64,000 nucleotides of DNA. It comes from Nematostella vectensis. Lineage: Eukaryota; Cnidaria; Anthozoa; Actiniaria; Edwardsiidae. The number at the start of each line of letters is the position of its first letter. Positions within the stretch are counted from its first letter, which is position 1. The stretch spans positions 7,687,501-7,751,500 of the forward strand of contig NC_064035.1 in NCBI RefSeq assembly GCF_932526225.1. The letters run 5' to 3'. Below are positions 1 to 13,797 of the stretch, in pieces. The notes below the pieces were generated by a model. That model was not told the origin of the DNA. It worked only from the letters and a program-made list of their open reading frames with translations, and made no database searches. The translations under genes were made by a program, and so were the position numbers.

Positions 1-45
1 ATACTTTTGATAGGCGTTCTATTGTTGATTGATGTGTTCTAACAG

Positions 46-3000
46 TCTGTCATAGGACCAAAAGGTGTACCGGGTTTGACAGGTCCCAAGGGCGCCACAG
101 GAGATAAGGTCAGTAGGGGACCGTCGAGGCCATGGTACTTATATATGTATCATCGTCATAACACTTATTATCATCATGGATATAGTCGTTACTATCGCAT
201 CATGATTGACACCACAAACATAACCATGCGCAGTCATGGGAGCAGCAAATCTAGCATCCACATCAAATAATAATAATCATTCCAATTTTTTCCATTGCAG
301 GGTGAGAAAGGTGCTATTGGGCCTATAGGACCAGCTGGGACAAAGGTAATCTAAATAGTGATGTGCGATCTCTTGTCGTTATTGGTACTAATCTTGATAT
401 CCCCCAGGGAAACAAAGGCGAGCTGGGATCCAAAGGAGAAAAGGTAAGGTTTAGGGTCAGAGTAAGGTACTCTCGAAAATAGCTTGATCAGTGGCACCTC
501 GCAAGTGATAGCTTAATACTATGAAAATGAATTGTTTACTCCTGCCAAGCTAATACAGGATTATCTAAAATAATTTGGTTGATTTACTTTTCACAATTTA
601 AAGATTTAAATAAATTTTTAGCCTGACGGAAACTGTTTTTTTCGCATAAGCTGAATTTGTGACCTGTTCTTGAGTTTTCAAAAATTTCCCTTGAAAGTTA
701 TAATTTGATTGCAAAAGAACAATAGAATGGTTTATCATCCTTTATTTTTACTTAAAAAGGGTGACAGCATCACAGGACCCCCTGGCCCACCTGGACCGGT
801 AACGGTAAGACTTATGTTAAAGCGATGTTGTAATCACCTAAGGCCTTACGCCACCAAAGCCTGCTCGATAACCCTTAACTTAACGTTACCGCAGACATTC
901 CTATTGTGTAGCATTCAAATACCACTGGGCCTTCAAGTGAGCATGTTCAAAGGGTTGTACGTTAGTGATCATGAACTTGCTTGACAATATTACGCTCTTG
1001 GCCTGGGCCATTAAAGACTTCCTCATATAGTTTTTCTATCATTACAAGGAAAAGAAAGGAGCGACTGGCGCTCAAGTCATACAGCAAAAAGGAGAGAAGG
1101 TGAGATACTTTGTGTCCAAACATCTACTCTTGAGCTTTAGATTACATTAAACCGATTAATTTTAAAAAGACCCTCGTGATTATGCTTTTAATTTTAGATA
1201 GAACATAAGCATAGTAAAGTATGTTAAGAATACTTTTCAATAGCACCAGTATCATTGCATGGCGTTTGACCTCTAAATTTCCATTCGTAGGGTGACCCTG
1301 GGAGAAAGGGGAGTTCGGGTCCTGTAGGCTCCCCCGGCAAAAAAGGCGAGTCTGGGGCGACTGGAGCGAAGGTATGTATGTGGAATGATATGTGTCTGAT
1401 GGTCTTAATAACCTGTGTCTGGAATAATATGTGCCTGGTGGTCTGAACAGCCTGTGTCTGGAATAATATTTGTCTGGTGGTCTGAAAAGCCTGTGTCTGG
1501 AATAATCTTTGTCAAAAATTATATTTGTCTGGAATAATCTGCGACCACTCGTATCCTCCTCCTCCTAAAAGATACTCTAGTCCAGGTGTTTGCACGAGAA
1601 AGTCTACATGTCTGTTTGATGGTTATGATCAAACCCATGAAGTGTTAACTTTTGTGTTGCTGGTAAAATTTGGGTTGGACGACAAAGCAACCAAAGAAAC
1701 GCCAAGCCGATAACCCGGAAGGAGATTACATACAATAAGCCCTTGTACTATTCTCATCGCCTTATTTTCGCTAACAGGCAATACTATGATATGTATATCT
1801 GAACGTTTGTCTAATTTCAGGGAGAGAAGGGAGATATTGGCTTGACTGGAGCCCAGGTTCGTTGAACCCTTGGTTAACCACATTCATGTTTATCACTGTG
1901 TTAATGCCACATGATTTGTTATAGGGAACTACTGGAGTCAAGGGGGAATCTGGAACCCCTGGTCTGGATGGAAGTCCCGGCAAGGATGGACCTACAGGCT
2001 CTCCTGGCGACCCGGGATCCAAGGTAACAATGTCACTGAGTAGCAGAAGAAGAAATGACTCTGAGCTGACCGTGTAAGCCCCTTCCTAATCGCAATATGT
2101 AATTACGTTTTCCATCCTTGTTTTTTTTTTCTCATCTTCAAATTTCACTAAGCTGGCAATAAACCACCACAGGGCAAAGTTTTTAGGTCTCTCGCTAAGG
2201 GCTGGTATCCATATGATTGCACTTGATCGCAGGAAGAGTCTTATATAACAATAACAATAGCAATAGCAACAGCAATAGCAATATTAATAGTAATAATATA
2301 TTTATAAAGCGCTAAAACTATGTATATAATAATTCAATTATTATATTACATTCGTACTTTGTGCAGGGAGATCGCGGCGAGACAGGTGATGTAGGCGCAG
2401 CTGGTGCCAAAGGAGACAAGGTAAGACGTCTACTGCTTCCTTGTTGACGTCTACTGCTTCCTTGTTGTCGTCTACTGCTTCCTTGTTGTCGTCTATTGCT
2501 TCCTTGTTGTCGTCTACTGCTTCCTTGTTGACGTCTACTGCTACCTTGTTGTCGTCTACTGCTTCCTTGTTGTCGTCTACTGCTTCCTTGTTGACGTCTA
2601 CTGCTTCCTTGTTGACGTCTACTGCTTCCTTGTTGACGTCTACTGCTTCCTTGTTGACGTCTACTGCTTCCTTGTTGACGTCTACTGCTTCCTTGTTGAC
2701 GTCTACTGCTTCCTTGTTGACGTCTACTGCTTCCTTGTTGACGTCTACTGCTTCCTTGTTGACGTCTACTGCTTCCTTGTTGACGTCTACTGCTTCCTTG
2801 TTGACGTCTACTGCTTCCTTGTTGACGTCTACTGCTTCCTTGTTGACGTCTACTGCTTCCTTGTTGACGTCTACTGCTTCCTTGTTGTCGTCTACTGCTT
2901 CCTAGTTGACGTCTACTGCTTCCTTGTTGACGTCTACTGCTTCCTTGTTGACGTCTACTGCTTCCTTGTTGACGTCTACTGCTTCCTTGTTGACGTCTAC

Positions 3001-6000
3001 TGCTTCCTTGTTGACGTCTACTGCTTCCTTGTTGACGTCTACTGCTTCCTTGTTGACGTCTACTGCTTCCTTGTTGACGTCTACTGCTTCCTTGTTTTCA
3101 TACTTCACAACAGGGGCGTAGCAGGGATGAGCCCAGGGGGGTGCACAATCGCCCTTAAAGCGGTCTGTCCGGCATAACGGAAAACCCTTGTGCATGTGCA
3201 CTGCGAAGAGATACTAAAGAAGCCACGATTTTGTACAATGGCCATTAGTTCCTCGATTGCACACTGGTATACCCTATTCAAAATGCGAATATCGAGAAGC
3301 AGAAATACTCAAACCTTCAAGGTTTTTTTTAATATATTTTTAATGAGCATCCTCGAGCTATTTAATTACTCTGGGGTTAAATTTACACATTTTAATGACA
3401 CATCCACGAGCCAAGATAAAAACACAGAAAAATCATGATTTTATTGTGTGGTTCTTCCAGGGTGACGTTGGACCTGTCGGGATTCGGGGGTTTAAGGGCA
3501 ATAAAGGAATGAAGGTAATTTCCGTTCAGCTTGAAATTGAAGTTAGATAAGGTTCTAAAGCATAAGATTGTCGAGATTAATTATGCTTGATGATATTATT
3601 TCTATGTTGTTTTTTTATCTACTAGGGTGAAGTGGGCCCGCCCGGCCCTCCGGGACGTATCGATAATCAGGTAACATGATGATGGTTGCTTGATGTTGAT
3701 GTTGTTATTTGTATTTTTGTTGTTGCTGTTTCTGTTTTGTTGCTGCTCATGGTTGTTGCTCTTGCTTATTATTGGTGGTTGTTGTTGTCGTTAGTGAGTG
3801 TAGTGGATATTATTGGTTGTAGTTGTTGTTGTCGAGTGTTGTGGTTGTTGTTGTCGTGTCCAGTGTTTTGGTTTTAGTTGTTGTGTCGAATGTTGTAGTT
3901 TTTGATATCGTGTCGAATGTAGTGGTTTTTGTCGTGTCGAATGTAGTGGTTGTTGTTGCCGTTGTTGTGTTAAATGTTGTGGTTTAGGTTGTTATCGTGC
4001 CGAGTGTAGTGGTTTTCGTTGTCGTGTCGAATGTTGTGGTTGCTAATGTTGTTCTTCTCATTCTCTGTGTCCTTTCTCTCATTTCTCTTAGACTCTCCTA
4101 GCGGCCAAAGGGGACAAAGGAGAAAGGGTAAGACATTTATACCGCACCTGATGAACATTAATATTATTTGTACGTGTTACTATTAATTTGCATGTGTTTG
4201 AAAACATGTTGAGTAAGTGATGATTTCTTCAACTGTCGTTATCTTCCAGGGATTACCAGGCCTCGCACAAAAGGTACATATTCTTAAGAGATTATATGCT
4301 TAGACTGCAAGGGAATATCTTTGTTGACAGCGATTGTTGATTTCGTAGGGAGCCAAGGGTTCTCAAGGCGTCCCAGGAAGAGATGTAAGTAGACAAACAT
4401 TTTCTTAATGCCTTTATGTCCCTCATTAATTACTTAAAAGCTTTTTTAGCTGAATACTGAGCCGATTTCGTTCAGTTCGCGTTTTCTGCTTATTCTTTGC
4501 TCTTCTATTAACCTTGATCGTAGTCTCCAGGTGTAAATACATGGGTGGTCCTCACTTATTGGAACCTATACATATTTATACGTTGCGAAATGGATACTTG
4601 GGATGGTATTACAGCACGCTGTAACGCGGTGCTCATCAACCGTTGTAAGCTACAGTCCTCAAGGGCAAGATCATATGGGAGCTCGTGACAGATAATACTA
4701 GAATAGATTTTTGTACACTTTCTTTTGTTGTCGTTGGTACCACCACAAAACCACAACAAAACACTATATTACATGAAGCACCCGGCCTGTTATATCGCAG
4801 AGGTTCTATGTGTGCCGGGGACCGATCAAATCTTGTCATTGTACTTATGTCGTCACAAAAACATGTTATTCTGCAAAATATTGCTTTTTCAAAGCATTCC
4901 TCGGGATTTTTTTTAGCAAGGAGTGCTGGAGGTGTGAATTTGACACTTCCTTCTTTATCCTCTCATTAGCTCTAAGAACCATCTACATGCTTATAATGTT
5001 TGCGTTCCATCGTCGATAGGGTTTTCCCGGTAACAACGGCGGCAAAGGCGAAAGGGGAGCCCAAGGACCACGAGGGGAGAAGGGCAACACTGGGGCCCCT
5101 GGATCTCAAGGCAGCACAGGCCCTCGTGGTCCCATAGGACAACCGGGCATGGCAGGGTCCCAAGGCGAGAAGGGGGGGAAAGGCGATCCCGGGTTTCCTG
5201 GGCTTCCTGGACAAGCAGGCCTGCGTGGTCTTCAAGGCCCTGAAGGGCAGAAGGTAAAGTAGTGCCTATTGGGGTATTCTTCTGTTATGGTAATGCAATC
5301 GTTGCATGATTGTAATTCTCTCTCTCTCTCTAGGGAAGTATCGGTGCTCCTGGAATACCTGGAAAGATCGGAGAAAAGGTACTTATTGTGATCACTTTAT
5401 GGTAACACTATTTTCTTGTTGTCATTGTTATTGCTATTGACCTGGATAAAATGGTACCAAATTTGGTTTCTAGCGCTATGTTTTAATTGCTGTTGCTGTT
5501 GTTGTTAACCTGTACAAAAAGGAAAATAGATTGACAGGAGAAGACTGAAATTGATTGATAGCACTCCTTTTTTTAAAGTTACACTGTCTTACGTGTAAAA
5601 TTGGTCTTATTTTCCAGGGAGAAAAGGGAGAGATTGGACGTCCAGGTAGACAGGTATGGTACCTGGTCAGTAGATTATTCCTATAGAGCAGTTATTTAAA
5701 CTTGTTTCCATACCACAGGGAGTTCCTGGCAGACCCTCGACCATCGCCGGCCCACCGGGACCCCCTGGTCGTTCAAAGGTAGCATATATTTTGCCTTTCT
5801 CAAAAACAGTCAGTAGTAGGACGCTTATATCTTATATCCTATATGCATTTATTTAAATGTCTCAATGAAATCTGTCTTTCTTTTCAGAATATTTCTGGTC
5901 CTCCTGGGCCGCAAGGCCCCCCTGGTCAAGCAAGCCAAATACCCGGTCCCCCGGGTCCACAGGGGCCACCCGGTCCGCCAGGACCTCCTGGGCGTGATGT

Positions 6001-9000
6001 TGTTGATGCTCAGAACATTGATGGAATGACTCCACTAGAAATGGGGGTAAGCATTGGCACAAAAAACTTGCCTCATTAGGTATAGGTATATTAAACATAA
6101 ATTGTCCTTCGTCTAAATGGTTTTTTTTGGGGTGAATGCCTGTGGTAGTGGAAAGTGAGGGTTCCTGAGGCCTTTTCAAAATAGCTGCCACGAAAGAAAA
6201 ATAAAAACAAGATTCACTGTTAGTTTGCGTGAGACCACTAAACGCTTAAAGGCCAAAAATTATTGAACATACTACCATGCGATCCTATTATATGGCGATG
6301 AACGAGAGGAGAACGAATGACAACTTTTCCACACAATCCCTTGCAATCCATTTCAAATAATGTAAAAAAATAAAAACTGTACTTTAAATTTGATATTTAT
6401 CTGTTCTTAGCAATTTCATTTTCTATGGTTTAGGTACGGTTTTTTTCTCAATCAACTGTTTTCATACTAGTGTTTTCCCTAGTTTTTCGAATGTTTTTTA
6501 GGTATACACCTAGGCCTGTTTCAACTGTTTCAAATGAGATGGCACTCGAGAATCCATGTGTAGTAAACCGTAGGCGTTCTAGGGGAACGAATAGGGAACT
6601 GCAAGCACGTTTCTGGACGACAGATGGCAACCGGAAGTAGATAATCTTCATGTTTAACGCTATCGCAAAGCTAGAAGGTTCCATATTTTAGACTGCGTGG
6701 TAGAATAGAAACGTCTTCTTTCATTGAAATTGAGCGAAAACGTTACAAAGATGGAAAAAGTTAAACTTCCGGTTGCCGTCTGTCGTTCAGAAACGTGTTT
6801 GCTTAAGTTCCCTAAAATGGCTTACTCCTGATCAATGAGAGCCATGTGAATAATTACAGTCACATAAACTAGAATTATGTGTTTTAATGAAGCACTGAAG
6901 TCTACGACACGTGGCTTCTCTGAGTGCAATCTTCTTTGACATTTGTGTACGGCATTAACACCAAGCCATGTCTCTGTTAAGGTTGTCACCTTCGCATCAA
7001 AACAGCTCATGATTGACAGCTCGCCAAGGACTAAGGACGGCACTATTGCGTTCGTCCTTTCGGAACAACGCCTGTATGTGGACACTAACTCTGGCTGGAG
7101 ACTTGTGATAGTAAGTATCAGAGAAATATTATGTTCTGTAACATCTTCAGGTTAAACTTATCCATCAAGAATGACGAACCAAGTGTTAAATAGGTGGGGT
7201 CCAAATTAGAGCGGGCATACGTTTCCTCTGACATTTCAATAGTGTTCCCATATAGTCACACGATCTTATGAACAGTGCACGGCCAATCTTGACGGTTTAC
7301 TTGGAATATATAGACAGTTTATAAAACAATCTTTCCACGTCCCGAGGCGATCGGAGGGTGTATGGAGGACACTGGTTTGCCCCAATTTCTATCCCAGGCG
7401 ACTATTGTTGTTATACCTCTAACAAAACACTGGGAAACCCACGGTAGGTAATCGGGGAAATTTTACGGAAATACGCGATCGGAAAGATGTCGTGTCCCTG
7501 ATTAGCCAAGGCTCTAAGTTATAAAAGGAAAGAGCACAGGGGTGGGGAAGGGACGATGGGAAGGAGAAGAGAGATAAACCGTATAATTGGCAATATGATG
7601 TGTTCTGATGACGCGGTTTTTTTAGGTTGGCCCCTTTGCTGTGGGGGGCATAGATGGGAATCAATATACTCCAACTACACGCCCCACGCCTACCAAGGTA
7701 ATTGATAATACTTAAACACAATGTGCAGATTACATGCTTATTGGTACAATATTAGCATTGACCCACTCAACTAATGATGTGTATTATGCTAGGTGGTACC
7801 CCGAAACGCCATTATACTCCCACCCGCAGGAATAAAGCTTACAGGCCGATATGTAAGTATGTTTTATGTTGTCTTTTGAAAAAGCGAATAACTGGTAGCT
7901 CGAGAGTAAAGCAGCTTGGCATCGGCACAATAAAACTGACACAATAAAGGTGACATGAAATTCACTAGCCAACCAGCGTGGGAGAGAAATGCTTTACTGG
8001 GCACGTAAAGCATTTCTCAGAACACGTACCCTGGTTCCAGAGCCACGAGGCTCTGGAACCAGGGTACAGAACACGACGGAAGCCTCCCAGACATAATATC
8101 CATGTCATACAAAATGCATTCTCAAACTTGTGGCTTGCAATACCTGATCGCGTGACTTTTTGAGTGGCAAATTCAAACAAAAATAAACACGGAAATGGCT
8201 ACCCCCGTCACGCCAGAGAACGACGAAGAAATAAAATCTTTAAATGAAAATAATCCCTTACTGACATATAAGCACTTCTTTCATTTTATTGTTATTATTT
8301 TGCCGCTCAAAGCCAGAGAACGCAAAAAACCACATGATCCTTTAGTCGCCTAATGGCTAACTTGGTGTCAACAGTCGCTTTAATATTGCTTCAAAATAGA
8401 TTGAACATGAATTGAGTATGAATGAGTAGTTGATGACCAGATTAATAAAGTAGCCACGTTGTATTTACTGTGTCATATGTTTTCTCAGCTCCGTTTAGTT
8501 GCTCTTAATGCACCAGTCACGGGGGAGCTTGGTAGCCTGGCCGGCGTCGATCACCAGTGCTGGCGGCAGTCCAGACAAGCAGGATTAAAAGGGACGTTCA
8601 GGGCCTTCCTGTCCAATCGCCACCAGCACCTCTACAGTGTGGTGCCTAGGGAGGAAAGGGACCTTCCCGTGGTGAACCTCAAGGTTAGTGTGCCTGGCAC
8701 TGGTAAACCGAGTGGGGCCTGGGGTACAGTGAGCCTGGCACTGGTTAGCCCAGTGGGGCCTGGGGTACAGTGAGACTTGCACTGGTTAGCCCAGTGGGGC
8801 CTGGGGTACAGTGAGACTTGCACTGGTTAACCGAGTGGGGCCTGGGGTACAGTGAGCCTGGCACTGGTAAACCGAGTGGGGCCTGGGGTACAGTGAGCCT
8901 TGCACTGGTTAGCCCAGTGGGGCCTGGGGTACAGTGAGACTTGCACTGGTTAGCCCAGTGGGGCCTGGGGTACAGTGAGACTTGCACTGGTTAGCCCAGT

Positions 9001-9756
9001 GGGGCCTGGGGTACAGTGAGACTTGCACTGGTTAACCGAGTGGGGCCTGGGGTACAGTGAGACTTGCACTGGTTCACCGAGTGGGGCCTGGGGTACAGTT
9101 ACCTTGCAATGACATGATCAGCCCGGTGGGGCCTGGGGTACTGTGAGCCTGGCACTGGTAAGCCCAGTTTTCTGGTACTGTTGTGGTTCTTAACGATTCA
9201 TGATTAACAAACAGTGTGTGAAATTATACAAAAATTGCTTGACCTTCTACAGGGTGATCAACTTTTCACATCGTGGCGCAACATGTTTAGCAAGAATTAT
9301 GGTTTCAACCCTGACATCCCGATATACACCTTTGATGGACGTGACGTCATCAAGGATGAGAAGTGGTGAGTAACACTGCTATTTGCACAAGAGATCACGG
9401 TTAAACCTCGTTTAAACGTTAGGGCTGGAGACCGGAAACGCGCACTGAATGACACGGAATAACCAAAATAACTATTTAGATTTGCTGTGCTTTGTTGGTT
9501 TGTTATTTCAGAAGAATTTAATTTTGTTTTGTTGTGCCTATACAGGCCCTCTAAGTACTTCTGGCATGGGTCACGTGGTGACGGTAGCAAATACCCCGAC
9601 AACTGTCGCTCATGGCAGAGCCGCAAACCGCTGGACATGAGCACAGCAGCCGCAATCGATGGCAGTACCGCCATGTTTGCTGAGAATGTGTTTACGTGTG
9701 ACAATCGCTTTTCCATTCTGTGTATTCAGATAAGCTACGAGCAGTACCTAAGCTGA
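46..9756 (+). CDS. COL15/18-like: Collagen XV/XVIII-like alpha chain, C-terminal part with endostatin (5' end outside window)
   Basis: Basement-membrane-type collagen chain; its C-terminal fragment corresponds to endostatin. Exons read here: 46-108, 301-345, 408-443, 760-804, 1049-1099, 1291-1371, 1821-1856, 1925-2023, 2367-2420, 3461-3514, 3626-3670, 4092-4127, 4250-4273, 4349-4384, 5020-5253, 5334-5378, 5618-5653, 5719-5778, 5888-6046, 6982-7110, 7626-7697, 7793-7852, 8489-8683, 9253-9365, 9546-9756. All but the last two are multiples of three, and most begin with a whole Gly codon, giving interrupted Gly-X-Y repeats (672 residues in the window). Exon 6982-7110 ([10 protein letters not shown]..., ...GWRLVI) matches the NC10 trimerisation segment. 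A hinge follows, then endostatin: [18 protein letters not shown] in 8489-8683, [13 protein letters not shown] in 9253-9365, and [17 protein letters not shown] in the last exon. TGA stop at 9754. Family identity is secure; orthology to XV versus XVIII is not resolved. Confidence 0.93.
2425..3096. repeat. 21-bp minisatellite, about 32 copies, in a collagen intron
   Basis: Unit gacgtctactgcttccttgt plus t. The array starts four bases after the GT of the 5' splice site of exon 2367-2420. A few copies carry gtcg instead of gacg. Because 21 is divisible by three, the array is open in several frames and yields long artificial ORFs on both strands. Confidence 0.95.
6594..6812. repeat. Imperfect inverted repeat, MITE-like, in the intron before the NC10 exon
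   Basis: The arm at 6594-6637 (starting gggaactgcaagcacg, ending ggcaaccggaag) is repeated in reverse complement at 6766-6812 with a few mismatches, around about 130 bp of unrelated sequence. No target duplication was identified. It resembles a short non-autonomous DNA element. Confidence 0.6.
7984..8067. repeat. Two adjacent perfect hairpins in a collagen intron
   Basis: The first hairpin has 13-bp arms at 7984-7996 and 8006-8018 around a 9-base loop. The second has perfect 19-bp arms at 8026-8044 (gtaccctggttccagagcc) and 8049-8067 around the loop acga. This is probably a foldback element lying between exons 7793-7852 and 8489-8683. Confidence 0.75.
8690..9165. repeat. 41-bp minisatellite, about 11 copies, in the intron splitting the endostatin domain
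   Basis: Unit contains gtggggcctggggtacagtg followed by agcctggcactggttagccca. The 41-bp period was measured from successive gtggggcc starts at 8712, 8753 and 8794. The first copy starts within the donor region of exon 8489-8683. Confidence 0.92.
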
Positions 9757-10189
9757 TAACGCGCTCATGCATCAGCCCCTTGCAAGCTTCCATAGGGGTA
9801 GGGGTGGCGCTTGGCGTCTCTTCAACAAATACCAATGCATCCATCCCAAAAGGCAATACGCTCCCTCTGTGGGGTCTGATATCTGTCTAGTACTGGGGGC
9901 CTGGTTGGTATCGTTGGATGAAATTAGTTTTAAAAAAATGCCATTTTAAGCCTGGGATTGGAGAGGTACTCTAGACGCCATTTGCTCTTACCAAGTTACG
10001 ACACCCCCTCCCCCCTCCCCCCGAACGCTTTCGATACAAATAGTATTGTTATGTTTCTTATAGTTGTATCAAGTTTATTCTACGTATTTGCTTTCCAATT
10101 TTTGTTTGACATTTGACGTTCGGCAGATGGTCATATTTATATACAGCCTGCACCATCATGCTGTGGTATTTGTAATGCCCAGATTCTTA

Positions 10190-10195
10190 AATAAA
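10190..10195 (+). terminator. Candidate poly(A) signal of the collagen gene
   Basis: AATAAA about 430 bp after the collagen stop codon, followed by AT-rich sequence. It is the first canonical hexamer seen downstream of the stop. Confidence 0.5.
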
Positions 10196-12506
10196 TGGAT
10201 AAAATTATTATTTTATTAATAAGTATAATATATGAATTCCCATTTGATGGTCTCATGGATGGTGAATCATTCATGCAGACAATATATATTGACACAACGC
10301 AAAGCAAGTATTTTATATTTTATGCAAATGTACAAATTATGTTACAATAAAGTTCAAGCCATGATGCTCTATATTGCATTCAATTACTAAGAAAAAGCAC
10401 ATGAATACATGGCGTTTGTTTTGTGTTTCGCTAGTTATGAAAATGACACAAATGCAATGCGTTAAAGAAGGCCAATCACGCCGCCATTTTATACTGCCGC
10501 TCAATTTTGAATTAGAATGTAGTCTGGTAGTTGTTTTATACACTATTCTGCGGCTGAAATCAGTCTTTAGAGTGAGGGTTTTTAAAAACGAAGGTTTTTC
10601 GTATTCGCGTGTACAAAGTGAAGACGGAGGTTTTCGAAGACGATGACGTTATAAATATTATGAAATTACCAACTCAATCGATCAATGACAGTCATCAATC
10701 AAATTGAAGTTAACATGATAAAAATGCCGAAAGCTATAAGATTTAACAAAGATAAATGCGATATTACAAATGAAAAACGCTGTACTGTCGAGTTGCCCGC
10801 TATATATTCTACTTGAAGTAAGTCCCCTGGTTTTATACTAGGCTCTTCTTCGATCTACATTTTGAATGCTGGCCGTAATCTCTGTTTTATTTAAAACAGA
10901 GATTGTAATGCCTATTTCAGTGGCAAAAACATTTCGCATGTCAAATTTAAAAATAATTTACATTTCAAATTTTATAATACAATAGACCGTTTTCCCGTAA
11001 GCGAGGTTTGAGATGCTAATGACTTTCAGGGCTCAATAATATGCAAATGAATGTGATCAGGATTGCAGATTGATATTTTGGCTGCGATTTACCGATTTAA
11101 AACTTCCAGGTTATTCAGTAAAATGAATAAATACTTCTTTGTCTTCTTGAAATACTTTTCGTGGTTGCCCATAAACACGTTTGATATCACGTTTGAATTT
11201 GTGCTGTGAAGTGCGAATAGAAATATTATTTGTTTCGTCGCTGAAAAGGCGGTACGGGCCTGTATTTAGACTAAAAATCGAGAAATAGGGAGACAGCCGT
11301 GTAGCAATTTTTTTCCTCCTTTACCGGAAGCCGTGCAAGTAGACACAGCCTACAATATAACTTATGTGAACAACACACAAGGTGTAAGGAATGACGCGTA
11401 CCGTTTATTGGAGACCATAACAAGTTTAAATAAAAAATATACAAACATGTTCATGTATCAACTAGCAGAAAACTGGGGGAAAACAACTCCGGAAAAAACG
11501 ACGCGTTATGCAAACTGGTAAGGTCAAGTGTAAGACGAGTGTTAAGTATATAGGCATGAGTGAACCTCTCGGGAACGCGCAAGGCGCGAATACCGAATGC
11601 CAAACAAACTCTACTAAGGTCTCATTTTCTGAGGCATATGCACTGTTTGCCTGTTTCTTTTTCCCCATTGCCTTTTCCCAGTCAGTAGAATCCTATATAA
11701 TTGAAATAAAAACAGTTACAGACAACTAAAGTATATTTTAGGGCGCTGACACAAACCAATCTACAGTCATAAGAGGTCATCCGACCTCGACGGAGCCAAA
11801 AATACCCAATTTTGAACGTCCCAAAAAATGATCAAAACGTGGAGTAATATCTATAACCGATATTTCTTGGCTACTATATGGTCGGATTATGAATAAATAT
11901 AGCGTTTTACTCCATTTTTTTCCTTTGAAATACTGCGGTCGTCAAGCCGTGACGGGCGCCACGCGCGCATGACATGTAAATTACCAGCCCTTAAAAGGGA
12001 AGAAGGTGTCGGGCATGCTCAATACAAATTCTCTGCTTGTCTTTATACGGATAAGCACAATATCAATTAGATCACGATAAGTACTTCAATAAAACTTCTT
12101 CTACGTCTATTCATGTTTGAAACACTTATTTTATACCCCTGCGTCGAATTTTTCCGTGCCAAAAACACACGCCCCTTCATCTGAATTTATTTGTATCTAA
12201 ATAAAATTAACGCAAAAAAATATATATATCGCCATAATAAAGCACAGGCAAACGATTTGAACGAATTGCGATTTGAATTAATACCATAGCTTAAAATTGG
12301 TCATGGAAACAAGTCTGACAGACAAAAAAAACATCCACAGGGACAGGAGTTTGTTTGCGTTCGATACAAAGAGTCGGGTGGGTCAGAATCACCTCAGAAT
12401 ACTAATTATATACCCACCCGACCACTTCAAATGTCACTTAACGTTATATAGAATTAAGCAAGGCGGATCTACATTTTCGTGATTGACGATGAAAACCTAC
12501 CCTCCT
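10196..12506. other. Intergenic stretch, no gene recognised
   Basis: AT-rich sequence with only short ORFs that show no coding character. The one clear structure is a perfect hairpin with 13-bp arms at 10877-10889 and 10892-10904 separated by two bases. Confidence 0.6.
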
Positions 12507-12511
12507 ACGCG

Positions 12512-12583
12512 CCGCTCTTTGGGACCACGATTCCCTAGGCCCCACGAGCGCCTGCTCCACAGAGCGGCAAAACGAATTAGCCA
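12512..12583 (+). repeat. Left terminal inverted repeat of the candidate DNA transposon
   Basis: Two blocks (12512-12536 and 12561-12583) match the right end in reverse complement without mismatch. A 24-bp segment between them (12537-12560) is replaced by 2 bp in the right copy. The inner end lies 149 bp upstream of the start of the + strand gene, so it may hold its promoter. Confidence 0.65.
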
Positions 12584-12731
12584 TTGTCTTTACATGGCCA
12601 ATCACGATCGAGCGATTGTTTGCGAACAACCAATCAAAACCCATGTCAGAATGCCGCTTCCTGTGTTCCCGCCAAAACAAGTGTTCCGATTTTCCCTTTT
12701 CAAATGTTGCAATAAAATGTCCCAAATATAA

Positions 12732-13797
12732 ATGGCAGAAACTCCTAAGAAAATTGTCGAGGCGGACTATAAATGCTTCATCTGTAGCGGTGTAACGACA
12801 GTGTCTTGTAGTAAAGTGAATGTTTTTTTTGGGAAAAGCTCTATAGATATCTCCAAACTGATAAAATGTTCGACGGGAGAGGATCCCAGTGTTTACGGGA
12901 AGGAAAATTCCAGTCTTTATCTGTACAAAGTGCTACAAGAGACTTGCGAAACCAGAAAGAGCGCTGAAACATGTTGATAGTGTAAAACTCGAGATAAATG
13001 AACTGTTCACGGCAACAAAACGACGAGTGACGCGCCTGAGACCCCCTGAAAGCGCCGTTGTGGATCCAAAGCCTGTCGCTAAATCTCTCAAGTTCTCGTC
13101 GGCAGAAAATTTATCAAGTGCTGTTCCCAACGTTTCTACTACTTGTACTTCAATTGGCCACGCAGCCTTCTATGGGAGCTCTCTCGCTTGGTTGTTACCG
13201 CGGTGTAGTGGCATGCAGCTAATCCAACGAGCTAGCGAACCTGTTAGTGTTAGTCACCTTTTAGGTCAGCCATTGTCAGCTTCAACTCCACGGTCAACCC
13301 CGACGAAGGTACAATCTCAGGAAAAAACACATGCCAAAGTCACATTAACTGTGGACTATCCAAGCAATAAAGTGAAGAAAGTATTATCGCCTGACTACGA
13401 GTCCTTGGGCAAGGCGATTATTCACGGTCATCCATCGCGGATAGCGAATGCTGTTATGAAATGCGCACCTGTATCTCAACTGGTAGTTGAGAAAGTTATA
13501 CGGATCTTCAAGGCAGAGGTAGCCGATCTTTGCTCCAGAAAGCAGCCTTCTCTAAGAAAACGCACAAAAAAGGATCTAGAAGAGATTGATTTTGAAAAAC
13601 TTTGCCAGGAATGGAGGACGCGGGCGCCGCTGTTTTATTCTTTTCTACTAACAGGATGTACTGCTCGAAGGAGGGAGAACGTAACATGGTTCCCAAGTAT
13701 GGCTTTGGCTGGTTCCATCCTACTCAAGCAGCGATGTTCGGACATGAACACGACGGCGTGCATTATGGCTGTTCTCGTAAAAACACGATCAATGGAG
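12732..13797 (+). pseudogene. N-terminal part of a DUF6589-type protein, frameshifted
   Basis: Translation starts at ATG 12732. Near 12900 the coding frame changes: a first C-x2-C pair (CFIC) lies in the first frame and its partner (CTKCYKRLAKPERA) in the next, which fits a zinc-binding module interrupted by a one-base indel. Downstream are a Ser/Thr/Pro-rich stretch, a basic helical region (LRKRTKKDLEEIDFEKLC) and the segment FPSMALAGSILLKQRCSDMN. From memory of the family, this layout is the N-terminal half of large DUF6589 proteins that are abundant in cnidarians. The frame leaves at a good donor, ATGGAG|GTGAGG at 13798. The following exons are absent because a Ty3/gypsy element begins at 14240. 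The C-terminal half lies beyond it at 18812-20146. Confidence 0.6.

Noticed and set aside
2441-3121. Long Ser/Thr/Leu repeat ORFs on both strands
   Set aside because: They are translations of the 21-bp intronic minisatellite, which lies between two well-defined collagen exons.
8459-8773. 104-codon ORF starting at an ATG just before the endostatin exon
   Set aside because: Its real part is exon 8489-8683; the start lies in the intron and the end reads into the 41-bp repeat.
11333-11729. Overlapping short ORFs in the intergenic region after the collagen gene
   Set aside because: No codon bias, splice structure or family features; compatible with chance in AT-rich DNA.
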